A stretch of DNA of 64,000 bases from Chloroflexota bacterium (GTDB taxonomy: Bacteria > Chloroflexota > Anaerolineae > Promineifilales > Promineifilaceae), in NCBI GenBank assembly GCA_014584575.1, contig JACTMP010000065.1, positions 1 through 64,000 of the forward strand, given 5' to 3'. The notes below the pieces were generated by a model. That model was given only the letters and a program-made list of their open reading frames with translations. It was not told where the DNA came from and did not search any database. Both the position numbers and the translations under genes were made by a program. Shown in pieces: positions 17,986 through 27,330 of this stretch (position 1 is its first letter; each line of letters starts with the position of its first letter).

Positions 17986-18818
17986 TGCTCGATTGGCTGC
18001 AAGAACCATTGCAATACGCTTTCATTGTACGGGCGCTGTTGGCGGCGATCATGGTCGGTATTGTCTGCCCGGTCATCGGCACATACATCGTCTTGCGCGG
18101 CATGGCGTTTTTGGGTGACGCCCTGGCGCACATTATTTTGCCGGGGGTGGTGGTTGCCTATTTGCTCGGTTGGCCGCTGGCGTTGGGGGCGCTGGCCATC
18201 GGCATCGGCGCGGCCATCGGCATCGGCGCGCTGACCGAGCGGCGGGTATTAAAGGAAGATACGGCCATTGGCGTCATTTTGGCCGGGTTGTTTGCGTTGG
18301 GGGTGGCGCTGCTCTCGGCTACTGGCAATTATGCCGTTGACTTGACCCATTTTTTGTTTGGCAATTTGTTAGGCGTAACGGCAGCCGATTTGCGCCTCAC
18401 CTTTTTGCTGGCGCTGGCGGTGCTGCTGACCATTGGCCTGTTGTTTAAGGAGTTTATGGTTATATCCTTTGACCCGATGCTGGCGATCACGCTGCGGCTG
18501 CCGGAGCGGTTTTTGCGTTACCTGCTGCTGGTTTTGCTGGCGGTAACTATTGTCATCTCGCTGCAAGTAGTGGGCATCGCCCTGATGCTGGCGATGTTGG
18601 TGACGCCGGCGGCTACCGCCTCCTTGCTCACCCGCCGCCTGCGTGCAATGATGGTTTGGGCGGCGGCGATTGGCGTTTTTTCCGGCGTCACCGGGGTATA
18701 CCTTTCCTTTTATCTGGATATTGCTTCTGGCCCGGCGGTGGTGTTGGTGGCTACGGCCGTGTTCATTCTCACCTTTATTTTTGCCCCGCATCGGGGGATT
18801 GTCTGGCAACACAGTTGA
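17985..18818 (+). CDS. ABC-3 family metal permease (ZnuB/MntB-like)
   Basis: The product is 277 aa, almost wholly hydrophobic, with eight or so helices. Signatures: GIVCPVIGTYIVLRGMAFLGDALAH near the N-terminus and VGIALMLAMLVTPAATA near residue 205. It starts inside the stop codon of the ATPase gene, so translation is coupled. It moves Zn or Mn across the cytoplasmic membrane with the ATPase. Confidence 0.87.
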   Translation: MLDWLQEPLQYAFIVRALLAAIMVGIVCPVIGTYIVLRGMAFLGDALAHIILPGVVVAYLLGWPLALGALAIGIGAAIGIGALTERRVLKEDTAIGVILAGLFALGVALLSATGNYAVDLTHFLFGNLLGVTAADLRLTFLLALAVLLTIGLLFKEFMVISFDPMLAITLRLPERFLRYLLLVLLAVTIVISLQVVGIALMLAMLVTPAATASLLTRRLRAMMVWAAAIGVFSGVTGVYLSFYLDIASGPAVVLVATAVFILTFIFAPHRGIVWQHS

Positions 18819-18821
18819 AAT

Positions 18822-18863
18822 ACGAAATCGGAAGTCCGAAGTCGGACCTCGGACTTCGGATAG
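18822..18863. repeat. Inverted repeat upstream of the Fur-family gene
   Basis: CGGAAGTCCGAAGTC faces GACCTCGGACTTCGG. It belongs with the other intergenic inverted repeats and could also affect regulator expression. Confidence 0.6.
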
Positions 18864-18870
18864 GTGCTAT

Positions 18871-19302
18871 ATGACAAACGAACGGCATAACTTTTTTGCA
18901 GAACGATTACATCAACATGGCTACCGGTTGACGCCGGCGCGGCAGGCGGTGATTGCCACCTTGTTATCCACCGGCGGCCATCTCAGCGCCGATACGTTGG
19001 CGGAAGCGGTGCATGAAACAGCGCCCCAGGTGGGCCGCATGACGGTTTACCGTACTTTAGATTTGCTGAGTGAATTAGGATTAGTGCGCCCGGTGTATCA
19101 GGGCACGGGCGCGGCTCACTATGTGCTGATTGACAGCGGCCATCACCATCATCTGGTGTGCGCCGGATGTGACACAGTGATTGAGTTTGATGAATGTGTG
19201 GTGGCGGAAATTGAACGGGTGGTGGCCGAACGTTTTGAATTTGAGGTGTGGGGGCACCTGGTGGAGTTTTACGGCCGTTGCGCCAACTGCCGAGATTCGT
19301 AA
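18871..19302 (+). CDS. Fur-family metal regulator (Zur/Mur-like)
   Basis: The product is 143 aa. The winged helix covers residues ~15-85 (YRLTPARQAVIATLL, MTVYRTLDLLSELGLV). Metal ligands are visible in SGHHHHLVCAGC and the C-terminal CANC, the structural Zn(Cys)4 site. Position behind the ABC transporter suggests Zn- or Mn-responsive repression of that transporter. No clear operator was found upstream of 17161. Confidence 0.86.
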   Translation: MTNERHNFFAERLHQHGYRLTPARQAVIATLLSTGGHLSADTLAEAVHETAPQVGRMTVYRTLDLLSELGLVRPVYQGTGAAHYVLIDSGHHHHLVCAGCDTVIEFDECVVAEIERVVAERFEFEVWGHLVEFYGRCANCRDS

Positions 19303-19308
19303 AAACTT

Positions 19309-19342
19309 AATCCGTAAGCCGAAACTTGTCGGCTTACGGATT
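19309..19342. terminator. 14-bp hairpin between convergent genes
   Basis: AATCCGTAAGCCGA (19309-19322) pairs with TCGGCTTACGGATT (19329-19342). It has the ATCCGTAAGCC unit seen in other repeats, so it may be both repeat and terminator for the Fur and SH3b genes. Confidence 0.55.
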
Positions 19343-19367
19343 ACGGATCAGGAAGTCCCGATTACGG

Positions 19368-20810
19368 TTATTGTCTAACCGGCAAAGTCGTGATAGGTAC
19401 ACTCAGGGCCACAAACTGCGCTTGAATCCAACCCTCTTGACCATTGCTCAAAACGACAAAGACCCAGGTGCTATCGGCCGTGCGACCTGTGGCGGTAACA
19501 GCCAGACCGGAATAAACGGTGCCGGTGATCTGGCAGGTCAGGTTCGGACAGGCGCGTAAACTGGCCGTATTGCCCGGATTTACCGCTGGCGGCACGACCG
19601 GTGGGGCCGGCGCTATGGGTTGGCCGGGCACAGGGCCAGCCAATGAGGGCAACAAACCCACGTTCAGACTGGTGCTGATATAACCGGCGTTGACCCATCC
19701 TTCCTGGCCATCGCTGGCACGGATGTACAGCCAGGCATTGTCGCTGGTACGACCAATCAGGGTAGCGGCGGAACCATAGGAGGCTACTGTGACCACACTA
19801 CCGCTGACGCCGGGGGTGCTGCGCACATTCAGGTTGCCCGCCACCACCGTGCCGGTACCGGTCTGGGAAGTGACCGGCAAGTTACTCAGGCTGGAAGTGG
19901 TGACCAGATAACGGCCGTTGACCCACCCCTGCACATTATCCGCTTTGGCTACCTGAACCCAGGTGGTATCCAGATTTCGCCCATACAACCAGAGCAACTG
20001 CCCGCTGTCTACCGTGCTGACGCGCACATAGCCGACGCCAGGGCCAGAACGGATATTGAGGGAGCCGATGTTGATGGTGGCGGTGTTGGGCACGGCCGTA
20101 GGACCAACCGGCGTCGGCGTCATCGTCGGCCCAACCGGGGTGGAAGTGGGGACACCGGGCACAGGCGTGGACACCGAACTATCTACCACCGGCAGCAGGG
20201 AAATGGAAGCGTTGGGGGTAATATACCGGGCGTTCACCCAGCCACGCACATTCGCGGCCGTCTGAATAAAGAGCCAGGTGGAGTCCGCATTTCGACCCAG
20301 CAAAATCACCACATCGCCAAAATAAACGGCTGCAATGACATTGTATTGCACACCAGGGCCAGAGCGAATGTTCAAAGCGCCTGTGTTAACCACGCCGGAA
20401 ATGTTGCCCAGACTAGCAGGAGTCGGCGTGGCGGTGGCGGTGCCGGGGAGCGGCGTGGCGGTGGGGACAGGTGTGGTGCTAACGGCCGTCAGGTCAAACA
20501 GGTTAATGGTATACGTCAACACCTGCGGCCGCATCCAACCCACAATGTTATTGGGTGTGCGCACAAATACCCAACTGGCGTCGGCGTTTCGGCCAATGAG
20601 TGTGACTACCTGGTTTAAGGAGACCACATCTACAATGCTCGCCTGCGCATCAGCATTGGCATGGACGGTGGCGGAACTGGCATTGACAATGGCCGGGGCA
20701 GTCAACTGCGCCGGAGTGTCAAACGCCATGACCTGGCTGACCAGGAACAGCCCCGATAACAATACCAGGGCTATGAGCCATAATTTACGGGAAGCTAATT
20801 TTGTTCTCAT
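19368..20810 (-). CDS. Secreted protein with five SH3b domains
   Basis: The product is 480 aa. Start 20810 is set by AAGGAGG upstream. A signal peptide (MRTKLASRKLWLIALVLLSG) is followed by five bacterial SH3-like modules, most with LNIRSGPG or NVRSTPG motifs and a GW(V/I/M) ending. They are separated by Thr/Pro/Val linkers. Family role: binding to cell wall or other surface ligands. No catalytic domain is present. A good promoter lies at 20859-20888. Confidence 0.85.
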   Translation of the reverse strand: MRTKLASRKLWLIALVLLSGLFLVSQVMAFDTPAQLTAPAIVNASSATVHANADAQASIVDVVSLNQVVTLIGRNADASWVFVRTPNNIVGWMRPQVLTYTINLFDLTAVSTTPVPTATPLPGTATATPTPASLGNISGVVNTGALNIRSGPGVQYNVIAAVYFGDVVILLGRNADSTWLFIQTAANVRGWVNARYITPNASISLLPVVDSSVSTPVPGVPTSTPVGPTMTPTPVGPTAVPNTATINIGSLNIRSGPGVGYVRVSTVDSGQLLWLYGRNLDTTWVQVAKADNVQGWVNGRYLVTTSSLSNLPVTSQTGTGTVVAGNLNVRSTPGVSGSVVTVASYGSAATLIGRTSDNAWLYIRASDGQEGWVNAGYISTSLNVGLLPSLAGPVPGQPIAPAPPVVPPAVNPGNTASLRACPNLTCQITGTVYSGLAVTATGRTADSTWVFVVLSNGQEGWIQAQFVALSVPITTLPVRQ

Positions 20811-20858
20811 ATCTTGAACCTCCTTCAGAGAGCAAGATGACATAAAATCACTTTACAT

Positions 20859-20888
20859 AGTATAGACCATATCAGGGTGTTTCTGCAA
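20859..20888 (-). promoter_or_regulatory. Sigma70 promoter for the SH3b gene
   Basis: On the minus strand TTGCAG (20883-20888) and TATACT (20859-20864) are 18 bp apart, about 50 bp before the start codon at 20810. Confidence 0.6.
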
Positions 20889-20982
20889 GTAGAGATTATG
20901 TAAAAGAAAAAGGTCAAAGAGAGAGGGACAAACTCGCATGTCGGTCTGCCAGCCGGTATAATTTTCGCCTGGGATACATCAT

Positions 20983-21038
20983 TGGAGATTAGAGATTGGA
21001 GATTTGAAGAGTTATCAATCTCCAATCTCTAATCTCCA
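20983..21038. repeat. GAGATTA heptamer inverted repeat
   Basis: GGAGATTAGAGATTGGAGATT faces AATCTCCAATCTCTAATCTCC, just upstream of the B12-binding subunit gene. Confidence 0.8.
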
Positions 21039-21062
21039 GTCTTATGTTGATAGGAGTTATCT

Positions 21063-21479
21063 ATGGAAACAAAACCGCGCATACTGATTGCCAAGCCGGG
21101 GCTGGACGGACATGATCGCGGCGCGAAGGTCGTGGCGCGGGCGCTGCGGGATGCAGGCATGGAAGTCATTTACACCGGGCTGCGCCAGACGCCGGAGATG
21201 ATCGTGGAAGCGGCGCTGCAAGAGGATGCGGATGCCATTGGCCTGAGCATTCTCTCTGGGGCGCATCTGCCGCTGGTGGAGCGCATTATGGAACTGTTGG
21301 GCGAAAATGAGATGGATGATGTGCCCGTTTTTCTGGGCGGCATCATTCCGCCAGGTGACATTCCCACCCTGCAAGAGATGGGCGTGGCCGGTATCTTTGG
21401 CCCTGGCGCCAGCACTGAGGATATTGTCCACTTTATCAACGACACGTTGGCAGCTACACAAGAGGAACGGGCGGCGTGA
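21063..21479 (+). CDS. Methylmalonyl-CoA mutase-type cobalamin-binding subunit
   Basis: The product is 138 aa, a stand-alone B12 domain. It has KPGLDGHDRGAKVVARAL with the base-off His ligand (DxHxxG), then LSILSGAH and FLGGIIPPGD, closing with GPGAS. It works with a catalytic mutase chain that is not in this window. Its stop codon overlaps the GTG start of the MeaB-like gene, so both are made together. Confidence 0.87.
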   Translation: METKPRILIAKPGLDGHDRGAKVVARALRDAGMEVIYTGLRQTPEMIVEAALQEDADAIGLSILSGAHLPLVERIMELLGENEMDDVPVFLGGIIPPGDIPTLQEMGVAGIFGPGASTEDIVHFINDTLAATQEERAA

Positions 21480-22480
21480 AAGAGTTGATCGCGGGGGTAT
21501 TAGACGGCCGTACCCGTGCCATTGCCCGTCTGCTCACCCTGGTGGAAAACAGTGAAACGGCCGCGGAAACGGCCGTGACTGCCCTCTACCCCCACACCGG
21601 GCAGGCGCATGTCATCGGCGTCACCGGCCCCCCTGGTTCCGGCAAAAGCACCCTGGTCAATGAAATCGCCCGGTGGCTACGGCAGCAAGCGTATCGCGTG
21701 GGCATTATTGCCGTTGATCCCAGCAGCCCGTTTACCGGCGGCGCCCTTTTGGGCGACCGGGTGCGGATGCGCGATCTGGCGGGCGACAGCGGCGTTTTCA
21801 TTCGCAGCATGGCCTCACGCGGCAGCCTGGGTGGGTTGGCTCAGGCAACCTGGGCGGCGATCAAGGTATTAGACGCTGCTGGCTATGAGAAGATATTGGT
21901 AGAGACGGTGGGTGCAGGACAGGCGGAAGTGGATATTGCCCGCGCCGCGCACACCACGCTGGTAGTGGAAGCGCCGGGCATGGGGGATGATGTGCAGGCG
22001 TTTAAGGCGGGCATTTTGGAAATTGCCGATATTTTGGTGGTGAACAAGGCTGACCGCCCCGGCAGCGAGCGGGTGGTGCGTTCATTGGAACTGATGCTGC
22101 ACCTGGGGCCGATGGGCGGCACGCGGCATCACGGCCGTATGCTGGAAACCCCTACCCCGACCACCAATGGGGCCAGCGGCGGCTGGCAAATTCCGGTGCT
22201 GCCCGCGGCCGCCAGCGAAGGCCGGGGTGTGGCCGAATTGGTAGCCCTTATTCAGCAACACCTGGCCCACTTGCAGACGAGTGGGGAGTGGCAAAAACGA
22301 GAGCAGGAACGCTGCCGCCACGAACTGCACCAGCTTTTACAGATACGGCTGCTGGCCCGCTTAGACACGGCCGTTTCCCGGAGTGAACAGGACGCGCTGG
22401 TGACGGCCGTTGCTGCCAGAGAGATTGACCCGTATACGGCCGTGCGGGAAATTTTTGACGAGTTGTATGCAAGAGATTAG
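21476..22480 (+). CDS. meaB: MeaB/ArgK-type GTPase chaperone of B12 mutases
   Basis: The product is 334 aa with a GTG start overlapping the previous gene. The G1 P-loop is GPPGSGKST, and VDPSSPFTGGALLGDRVRM and the NKAD motif are diagnostic of MeaB. It loads and protects the cobalamin cofactor of methylmalonyl-CoA-type mutases. A Thr/Asn-rich segment near residues 220-240 after LGPMGGTRHH looks like a lineage insertion. The stop codon runs straight into a GAGATT repeat. Confidence 0.88.
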   Translation: MKELIAGVLDGRTRAIARLLTLVENSETAAETAVTALYPHTGQAHVIGVTGPPGSGKSTLVNEIARWLRQQAYRVGIIAVDPSSPFTGGALLGDRVRMRDLAGDSGVFIRSMASRGSLGGLAQATWAAIKVLDAAGYEKILVETVGAGQAEVDIARAAHTTLVVEAPGMGDDVQAFKAGILEIADILVVNKADRPGSERVVRSLELMLHLGPMGGTRHHGRMLETPTPTTNGASGGWQIPVLPAAASEGRGVAELVALIQQHLAHLQTSGEWQKREQERCRHELHQLLQIRLLARLDTAVSRSEQDALVTAVAAREIDPYTAVREIFDELYARD

Positions 22481-22540
22481 AGATTGGAGATTGGAGATTG
22501 GCGAGTAGGCAGCCCCAATCTCTACTCCCCAATCTCCATT
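22472..22540. repeat. GAGATTG heptamer inverted repeat
   Basis: Four GAGATTR units are followed by CCAATCTCTACTCCCCAATCTCC. It overlaps the last codons of the MeaB-like gene and fills the gap to prs. Confidence 0.8.
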
Positions 22541-22552
22541 TCCAAACTGATT

Positions 22553-23509
22553 ATGAGCGATATGGTAGCCTACGGCGGCATTAAACTATTTGCCGGTTCC
22601 GGGAATCCCGAATTAGCCCAGAGAATTGCGGCTTATCTGAACATTCCCCTGAGTAGTTGGGACATCATTCAGTTTCCCAATGAGAACCTGTTTGTTAAGC
22701 TGCATGGCAGCGTGCGTGGGCAGGATGTGTTTATTATCCAGAGCCACAGCCGCCCCATTCACCAGAATATCATGGAGATGCTGATCGCCATTGATTGTGT
22801 GAAGCGAGATTCGGCGGGGCGGGTCACGGCCGTGATCCCCTATATGGCCTACGCACAAAGTGACAAGAAAGACCAGCCCCGTGTGCCGATCTCCGCCCGG
22901 CTGCTGGCCGATATGATTGAAATTGCCGGCGCTGACCGCTGGATTACCATTGACCTGCACGCCGAGCAAATTCAGGGCTTTTACAAAATCCCCGGCGATT
23001 CCCTGACTGCCTTTCACATTCTCACCGACTATTTCAACGCCAAGCAACTGGATGGGGTGGTAGTTACGCCAGACCTGGGTTTTGCCAAACGGGGCCGCAA
23101 TTTTGCGGCTACGCTGGATTTGCCATTGGCGTTTGTGGAAAAGCGGCGCGCCGGGAACGAAACCGGGCGCGAGGCGCTCAGCCTGATTGGCACTGTGGAA
23201 AACAAGGATGTCATCATCGTAGATGACCTGGTGGATACGGCCGGTTCGATGGGCGAGGCAGTGCAACTGGTAAAATCACGCGGAGCGCGCGATGTCTACA
23301 TCACTTTCACCCACCCCGTGTTGTCAGACCCGGCCACAGAGCGGCTGCGCGCTCTGCCGGTGAAGGAGATCGTCACCACCGACACGCTGCCCATTTCACC
23401 CGAAAAGAAACTGCCCAATATGACCATCCTTACAGTTGCCCCCCTGTTGGGCGAGGTGATCATTCGCTCGCACGAAGGGCGCAGTGTGGGAGAATTGTTT
23501 AACGAGTGA
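22553..23509 (+). CDS. prs: Ribose-phosphate pyrophosphokinase
   Basis: The product is 318 aa. It has KLFAGSGNPELAQ, the ATP-binding SQSDKKDQPR-like segment (YAQSDKKDQPRVPISAR), DLHAEQIQGFY, and the PRPP loop VDDLVDTAGSM. It makes PRPP from ribose-5-phosphate and ATP for purine, pyrimidine and His/Trp synthesis. Start 22553 follows the repeat. Confidence 0.92.
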   Translation: MSDMVAYGGIKLFAGSGNPELAQRIAAYLNIPLSSWDIIQFPNENLFVKLHGSVRGQDVFIIQSHSRPIHQNIMEMLIAIDCVKRDSAGRVTAVIPYMAYAQSDKKDQPRVPISARLLADMIEIAGADRWITIDLHAEQIQGFYKIPGDSLTAFHILTDYFNAKQLDGVVVTPDLGFAKRGRNFAATLDLPLAFVEKRRAGNETGREALSLIGTVENKDVIIVDDLVDTAGSMGEAVQLVKSRGARDVYITFTHPVLSDPATERLRALPVKEIVTTDTLPISPEKKLPNMTILTVAPLLGEVIIRSHEGRSVGELFNE

Positions 23510-23566
23510 TCCGCCCATATACTTGCGGCAAATAGACAATTTGCGCCAGGATAAGAGGAATAACAG

Positions 23567-24757
23567 ATGCCCATACCTACCCCTTTTCACACACGGACGG
23601 CGCCGCTGGTCGAGAGTTTTGACTGGCGTGACTGGTCTGGTTTTCTGGCCGCCAGCCTGTATGAACCGAGCCATGAGCGTGAGTATTACGCCATTCGCAA
23701 CAGCGCCGGGCTGATTGATGTCTCGCCTTTGTTCAAATATGAAATCACCGGCCCGGATGCGGCGCGGCTGGTTGACCGGGTGATGACGCGCAACATCGCT
23801 AAATGTGCGGTGGGGCAAGTGATGTATTCCCCCTGGTGTGATGAAGAGGGGCAGGTGATTGACGATGGCACAGTAGCCCGGCTGGATGACAACCATTTTC
23901 GCATCACGGCCGCCGACCCCAGTTTGCGTTGGTTTGAGGATGTGGGGTATGGCCTGAAGGCGCAGGTGGTGAATGTGAGCGACAACCTGGCGGCGGTGGC
24001 GCTGCAAGGGCCATTGAGTCGGGCTATTTTGCAGCAAGTCGTTACCGGGCTGGATGTGGGGAAATTGAGATATTTTAGATTAGGGCAGGGGCAGATTGAC
24101 GGCCGTGCTGTCACCATCACCCGCACCGGCTATACCGGCGATCTGGGGTATGAATTGTGGCTGGGTCCGGCGGAGGCAACGGCCGTGTGGGACATACTCG
24201 TAGAGGCAGGCCAACAATATGGCCTGCTGCCCGCCGGGATGCTGGCGCTGGATGTGGCCCGCATTGAAGCCGGGCTGCTGCTGGCCGATGTGGATTACAA
24301 ATCGTCGCTCAAAGCGGTCATCCCCGACCAGTTGTCATCACCATATGAACTGGGGCTGGGCTGGGCGGTGGCCCTGGACGGGGCCGATTTTATCGGCAAA
24401 CGGGCGCTGCTGAAGGAAAAAGCGACCGGTTCAGAGTGGACGTTTGTGGGCGTACAGGCGGATTGGCTGGATTTGGAGCGGCTGTTTGGGGCCAAGGATT
24501 TGCCGCCAAAAGTGGCCGGACGCGCCTCGCGCACGGCCGTGCCGCTCTATAAAAATGGTAAACAAGTGGGGCAAATCACCAGCCACACCTTTTCCCCCAT
24601 TTTGAAGGAATACATCGGTATTGGCACAGTCTATACACCCTACGGCTCAATTGGCGCCACCCTGGAAATGGAATTCACCATCGAATACCAGCGCCAGCGG
24701 GCGAAGGCAACAGTCGTCAAGACGCCGTTTTTTGATCCAGAGCGGAAAAAGCGGTAA
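23567..24757 (+). CDS. GcvT-like aminomethyltransferase family protein
   Basis: The product is 396 aa with an AAGAGGAATAACAG ribosome-site region. GcvT-fold motifs: AIRNSAGLIDVSPLFKYEITG, SPWCDEEGQVIDD and ITRTGYTGDLGYELW, with a C-terminal beta-barrel (AVPLYKNGKQVGQITSHTFSP). Such proteins use tetrahydrofolate to take up one-carbon groups (glycine cleavage T protein, DmdA, sarcosine dehydrogenase relatives). No other gcv genes lie here, so the substrate is open. Confidence 0.83.
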   Translation: MPIPTPFHTRTAPLVESFDWRDWSGFLAASLYEPSHEREYYAIRNSAGLIDVSPLFKYEITGPDAARLVDRVMTRNIAKCAVGQVMYSPWCDEEGQVIDDGTVARLDDNHFRITAADPSLRWFEDVGYGLKAQVVNVSDNLAAVALQGPLSRAILQQVVTGLDVGKLRYFRLGQGQIDGRAVTITRTGYTGDLGYELWLGPAEATAVWDILVEAGQQYGLLPAGMLALDVARIEAGLLLADVDYKSSLKAVIPDQLSSPYELGLGWAVALDGADFIGKRALLKEKATGSEWTFVGVQADWLDLERLFGAKDLPPKVAGRASRTAVPLYKNGKQVGQITSHTFSPILKEYIGIGTVYTPYGSIGATLEMEFTIEYQRQRAKATVVKTPFFDPERKKR

Positions 24758-24837
24758 TCGGTAATCAGTGAGCGGTAATCAGTGGGTCTACTGATAACCG
24801 TTTACCGATTACCGATTACCGATAACCGATTACCGGA
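24752..24837. repeat. GGTAATC heptamer inverted repeat
   Basis: GCGGTAATCGGTAATCAG units face several ACCGATTACCGATAACC units. It fills the gap between the GcvT-like and epimerase genes. Confidence 0.85.
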
Positions 24838-24845
24838 AGGTAACA

Positions 24846-25799
24846 ATGACCAACGAACACTTTTTTATCACTGGCGTCATGGGCTGCATTGGGGCCTGGG
24901 TAGCGCGGAATCTGGTGCAGGCGGGGGTACGGCTGACGGCATTTGACCTGAGCGAGGGCCGTCACCGCCTGGAACTGATCATGACGCCCGCCGAAATTGC
25001 GCAAATCACCTTTGTGCGTGGGGATATTACAGATTTGGAAACGATTCGCACGGCCGTGACCGAGGCCAACCCCACCCACCTCATCCATCTGGCGGCGCTG
25101 CAAGTCCCCTTTTGCCGGGCGAACCCGCCGTTGGGGGCCGCCGTGAATGTGACCGGCACGGTGAATGTATTTGAGACGGCCAGACAGGTTGGTTTGGAGA
25201 AGGTGGTATACGCCAGCAGTGTGGCGGTGTACGGCCGTAAAGAACTGTACCCCACTCGCCTGTTGCCGCATGACGCGCCATTGCACCCACAAACCTTGTA
25301 CGGCGTCTACAAAAAGGCCAATGAGGGCACGGCCCGCATTTACTGGCAGGATGCGGGGCTGGCAAGTGTGGGTTTACGGCCGTTTACCGTCTATGGCCCT
25401 GGCCGTGATCAGGGCGTCACATCCACCCCCACCCAGGCCATGTTGGCAGCTGCCAGAGGAGAGGCATATCACATCAGTTTCGGCGGCTATAACGGCTTTC
25501 AATACGCCGATGACATTGCCAAATTGTTCATTCAGGCGGCGCGCACGCCATTTCAGGGAGCGGATGTGTTTAACATCAAGGGGGCGGTGGCGCATATGCG
25601 GGAGGTGGTGGCGGCGATTGAAGCGGCAGAACCAACGGCGCACGGCCGTATTACTTATGAAGAAAGCGCTTTGCCCTTCCCCGATGGGCAGGATGACGCC
25701 GCTTTACGGGCCTGGTTAGGCGACATCCCGGATACGCCTTTAACCGAGGGGGTCGCCAATACCATCAAGCATTTTCGTGAGGCTTTTCGGCACTCATAA
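24846..25799 (+). CDS. NAD-dependent epimerase/dehydratase (extended SDR)
   Basis: The product is 317 aa. The N-terminal Rossmann motif is ITGVMGCIGAWV. DIT is the adenine-ring Asp region, and HLAALQVP precedes the catalytic YGVYKKA (YxxxK, ~residue 156). Likely acts on a nucleotide sugar or related substrate; specificity cannot be read. It is co-directional with the GcvT-like gene. Confidence 0.83.
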   Translation: MTNEHFFITGVMGCIGAWVARNLVQAGVRLTAFDLSEGRHRLELIMTPAEIAQITFVRGDITDLETIRTAVTEANPTHLIHLAALQVPFCRANPPLGAAVNVTGTVNVFETARQVGLEKVVYASSVAVYGRKELYPTRLLPHDAPLHPQTLYGVYKKANEGTARIYWQDAGLASVGLRPFTVYGPGRDQGVTSTPTQAMLAAARGEAYHISFGGYNGFQYADDIAKLFIQAARTPFQGADVFNIKGAVAHMREVVAAIEAAEPTAHGRITYEESALPFPDGQDDAALRAWLGDIPDTPLTEGVANTIKHFREAFRHS

Positions 25800-25930
25800 T
25801 AAAGCGAGTGGTACAGGGTGGGGGACCCACACCGGCTATGAAACAATTTTCGGCTACCAGGTTGACCGGGCGCTGCTGGAATTGCTGCTGAATCACCGCA
25901 TCACCGATGTGTTACCGCCAGGTTGGCTTA

Positions 25931-26875
25931 TTACCGGTTTCGATCTAATACCAGTTCCACCAGTTCCAACATCTCGTCGCGGATTTTCGAATCAGGCAGT
26001 TCATCCAGGGCGGTGCGGGCGCGGACGGCCGTTTCTTCTGCTTGCAACCGGGCGATTTCCACCGCGCCGGATTCCCGCAGTTGGGCCATCATGCGGGCAA
26101 TGGGGTCATCGGGCAGTTCGGCTACGGCCACTTCTGCTTCCAAAACATCACCGTGGCCGCCGTTTTGGGCCATCATCACCCCACGATTTTGGGCCAGGTC
26201 TAATCCGGCCGGTTTGCCCATCTCTTCCGGGTCACCAATGATGTCCAGAATGTCATCCACAATCTGAAAGGTGAGGCCCAGGTTGTAGGCATAGGCGGCT
26301 AACGCTTCTATACTTTTCTCATCACCACCGCCGATCATGGCGCCCATGCGCGCCGCCGCTTCAAACAGGCTGGCCGTCTTGCGGCTGATGATGGTTTTGT
26401 ACGTTTCCCGATCCATCGTGCCCGCTTTGGCGGCGATGGCTTGCAGCGTTTCTCCTTCCACCAGTTTGATGCAGGCGTCGGCCATGATGACGTTATATTC
26501 CGGGCCGTAGGGGGCCATCATTTCATACACTTTGGTGAACAGGTAGTCACCGGCCAGCAGGGCAAAAGTGCGCCCCCATTTGGCGTGGACGGTGATTTTG
26601 CCGCGCCGGGTGAGGCTGTGGTCGTTAATATCGTCGTGAACCAGGGTAGCCGTATGCACCATCTCCACGGCCGCCGCCATGGGCACCACTTCGCGCACAT
26701 CCTGACCACCAACGGCCAGGTAAGCGAGCAGGCCGAGTTGAGGACGCAGCCGCTTGCCGCCGGACGTGATGATATGCAGTCCAGCATCCGTGAGCAGTTC
26801 CACATCGCTGTGTACAACGTCGCGGAGTTGTGCTTCAACGGCCGTCAGTCCGTCTTGAATTAAATCTTTAACCAT
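25931..26875 (-). CDS. Polyprenyl diphosphate synthase (trans-isoprenyl)
   Basis: The product is 314 aa. Start 26875 has GAGGTG upstream; longer in-frame starts to 26983 look unlikely. The first Asp-rich motif is LVHDDINDHS and the second is QIVDDILD, with GGKRLRPQL near residue 40. It chains isopentenyl diphosphate units into a quinone side chain or similar lipid. The residues two before the first Asp motif favour a long-chain product, but length is not certain. Confidence 0.88.
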   Translation of the reverse strand: MVKDLIQDGLTAVEAQLRDVVHSDVELLTDAGLHIITSGGKRLRPQLGLLAYLAVGGQDVREVVPMAAAVEMVHTATLVHDDINDHSLTRRGKITVHAKWGRTFALLAGDYLFTKVYEMMAPYGPEYNVIMADACIKLVEGETLQAIAAKAGTMDRETYKTIISRKTASLFEAAARMGAMIGGGDEKSIEALAAYAYNLGLTFQIVDDILDIIGDPEEMGKPAGLDLAQNRGVMMAQNGGHGDVLEAEVAVAELPDDPIARMMAQLRESGAVEIARLQAEETAVRARTALDELPDSKIRDEMLELVELVLDRNR

Positions 26876-27047
26876 AATTGAAACACCTCGTTCACAACTT
26901 TCAATTTTTTTTGAACGCATTGATGAGATTATAGAATACACGGAGGGGCAGGTCAAGCCGATTGTGAAAGAAATCTCAATCAAAAGTCCAGTTGCCTTGC
27001 CAGGAAGCCTTAGCGGATAATCCCCACTATGTTCATTGTTTGTAGGT

Positions 27048-27223
27048 GCGGCTTATGAACCTTAACTTTTTAATTCGGTAATAAGCACCTGTCATTCCGA
27101 GCGAAGTCTTCGAAGCGAGGAATCCCTACGCCTCGATTATTCTATGTGAATGGGATTCCTCGGAAGACCTCGGAATGACATTTCGCGGATTGCCGATTTA
27201 TTTTGTTAACTTTCATAAGCCGC
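27048..27223. mobile_element. Nested palindromic element, MITE-like
   Basis: The outer 12-bp arms GCGGCTTATGAA (27048-27059) and TTCATAAGCCGC (27212-27223) enclose a second pair, TGTCATTCCGAG (27090-27101) and CTCGGAATGACA (27169-27180). A third, CGAGGAATCCC (27116-27126) and GGGATTCCTCG (27152-27162), lies inside. No ORF is inside. TGTCATTCCGAG-type palindromes occur in many bacterial genomes as non-coding repeats. The rest of 26876-27330 shows nothing clear. Confidence 0.65.
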
Positions 27224-27330
27224 TCATCCACTGAAGTGGTTACTACGAACTCAAGGCAAGTCGTCGGGCAGGATGATATAGGATATTAGCCGATTGGCAA
27301 TGTTTTTTTAAGAGTGGGGTATAACGATTC

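Noticed and set aside
25800..25930. Short frame VDRALLELLLNHRITDVLPPGWLIT as a gene
   Set aside because: No start with a ribosome site, no family match, and it runs into the 3' end of the polyprenyl synthase gene on the other strand. Possibly a remnant, but not supportable.
27230..27330. Purine riboswitch upstream of xpt
   Set aside because: I could not find the conserved junction sequences or the three-stem layout.
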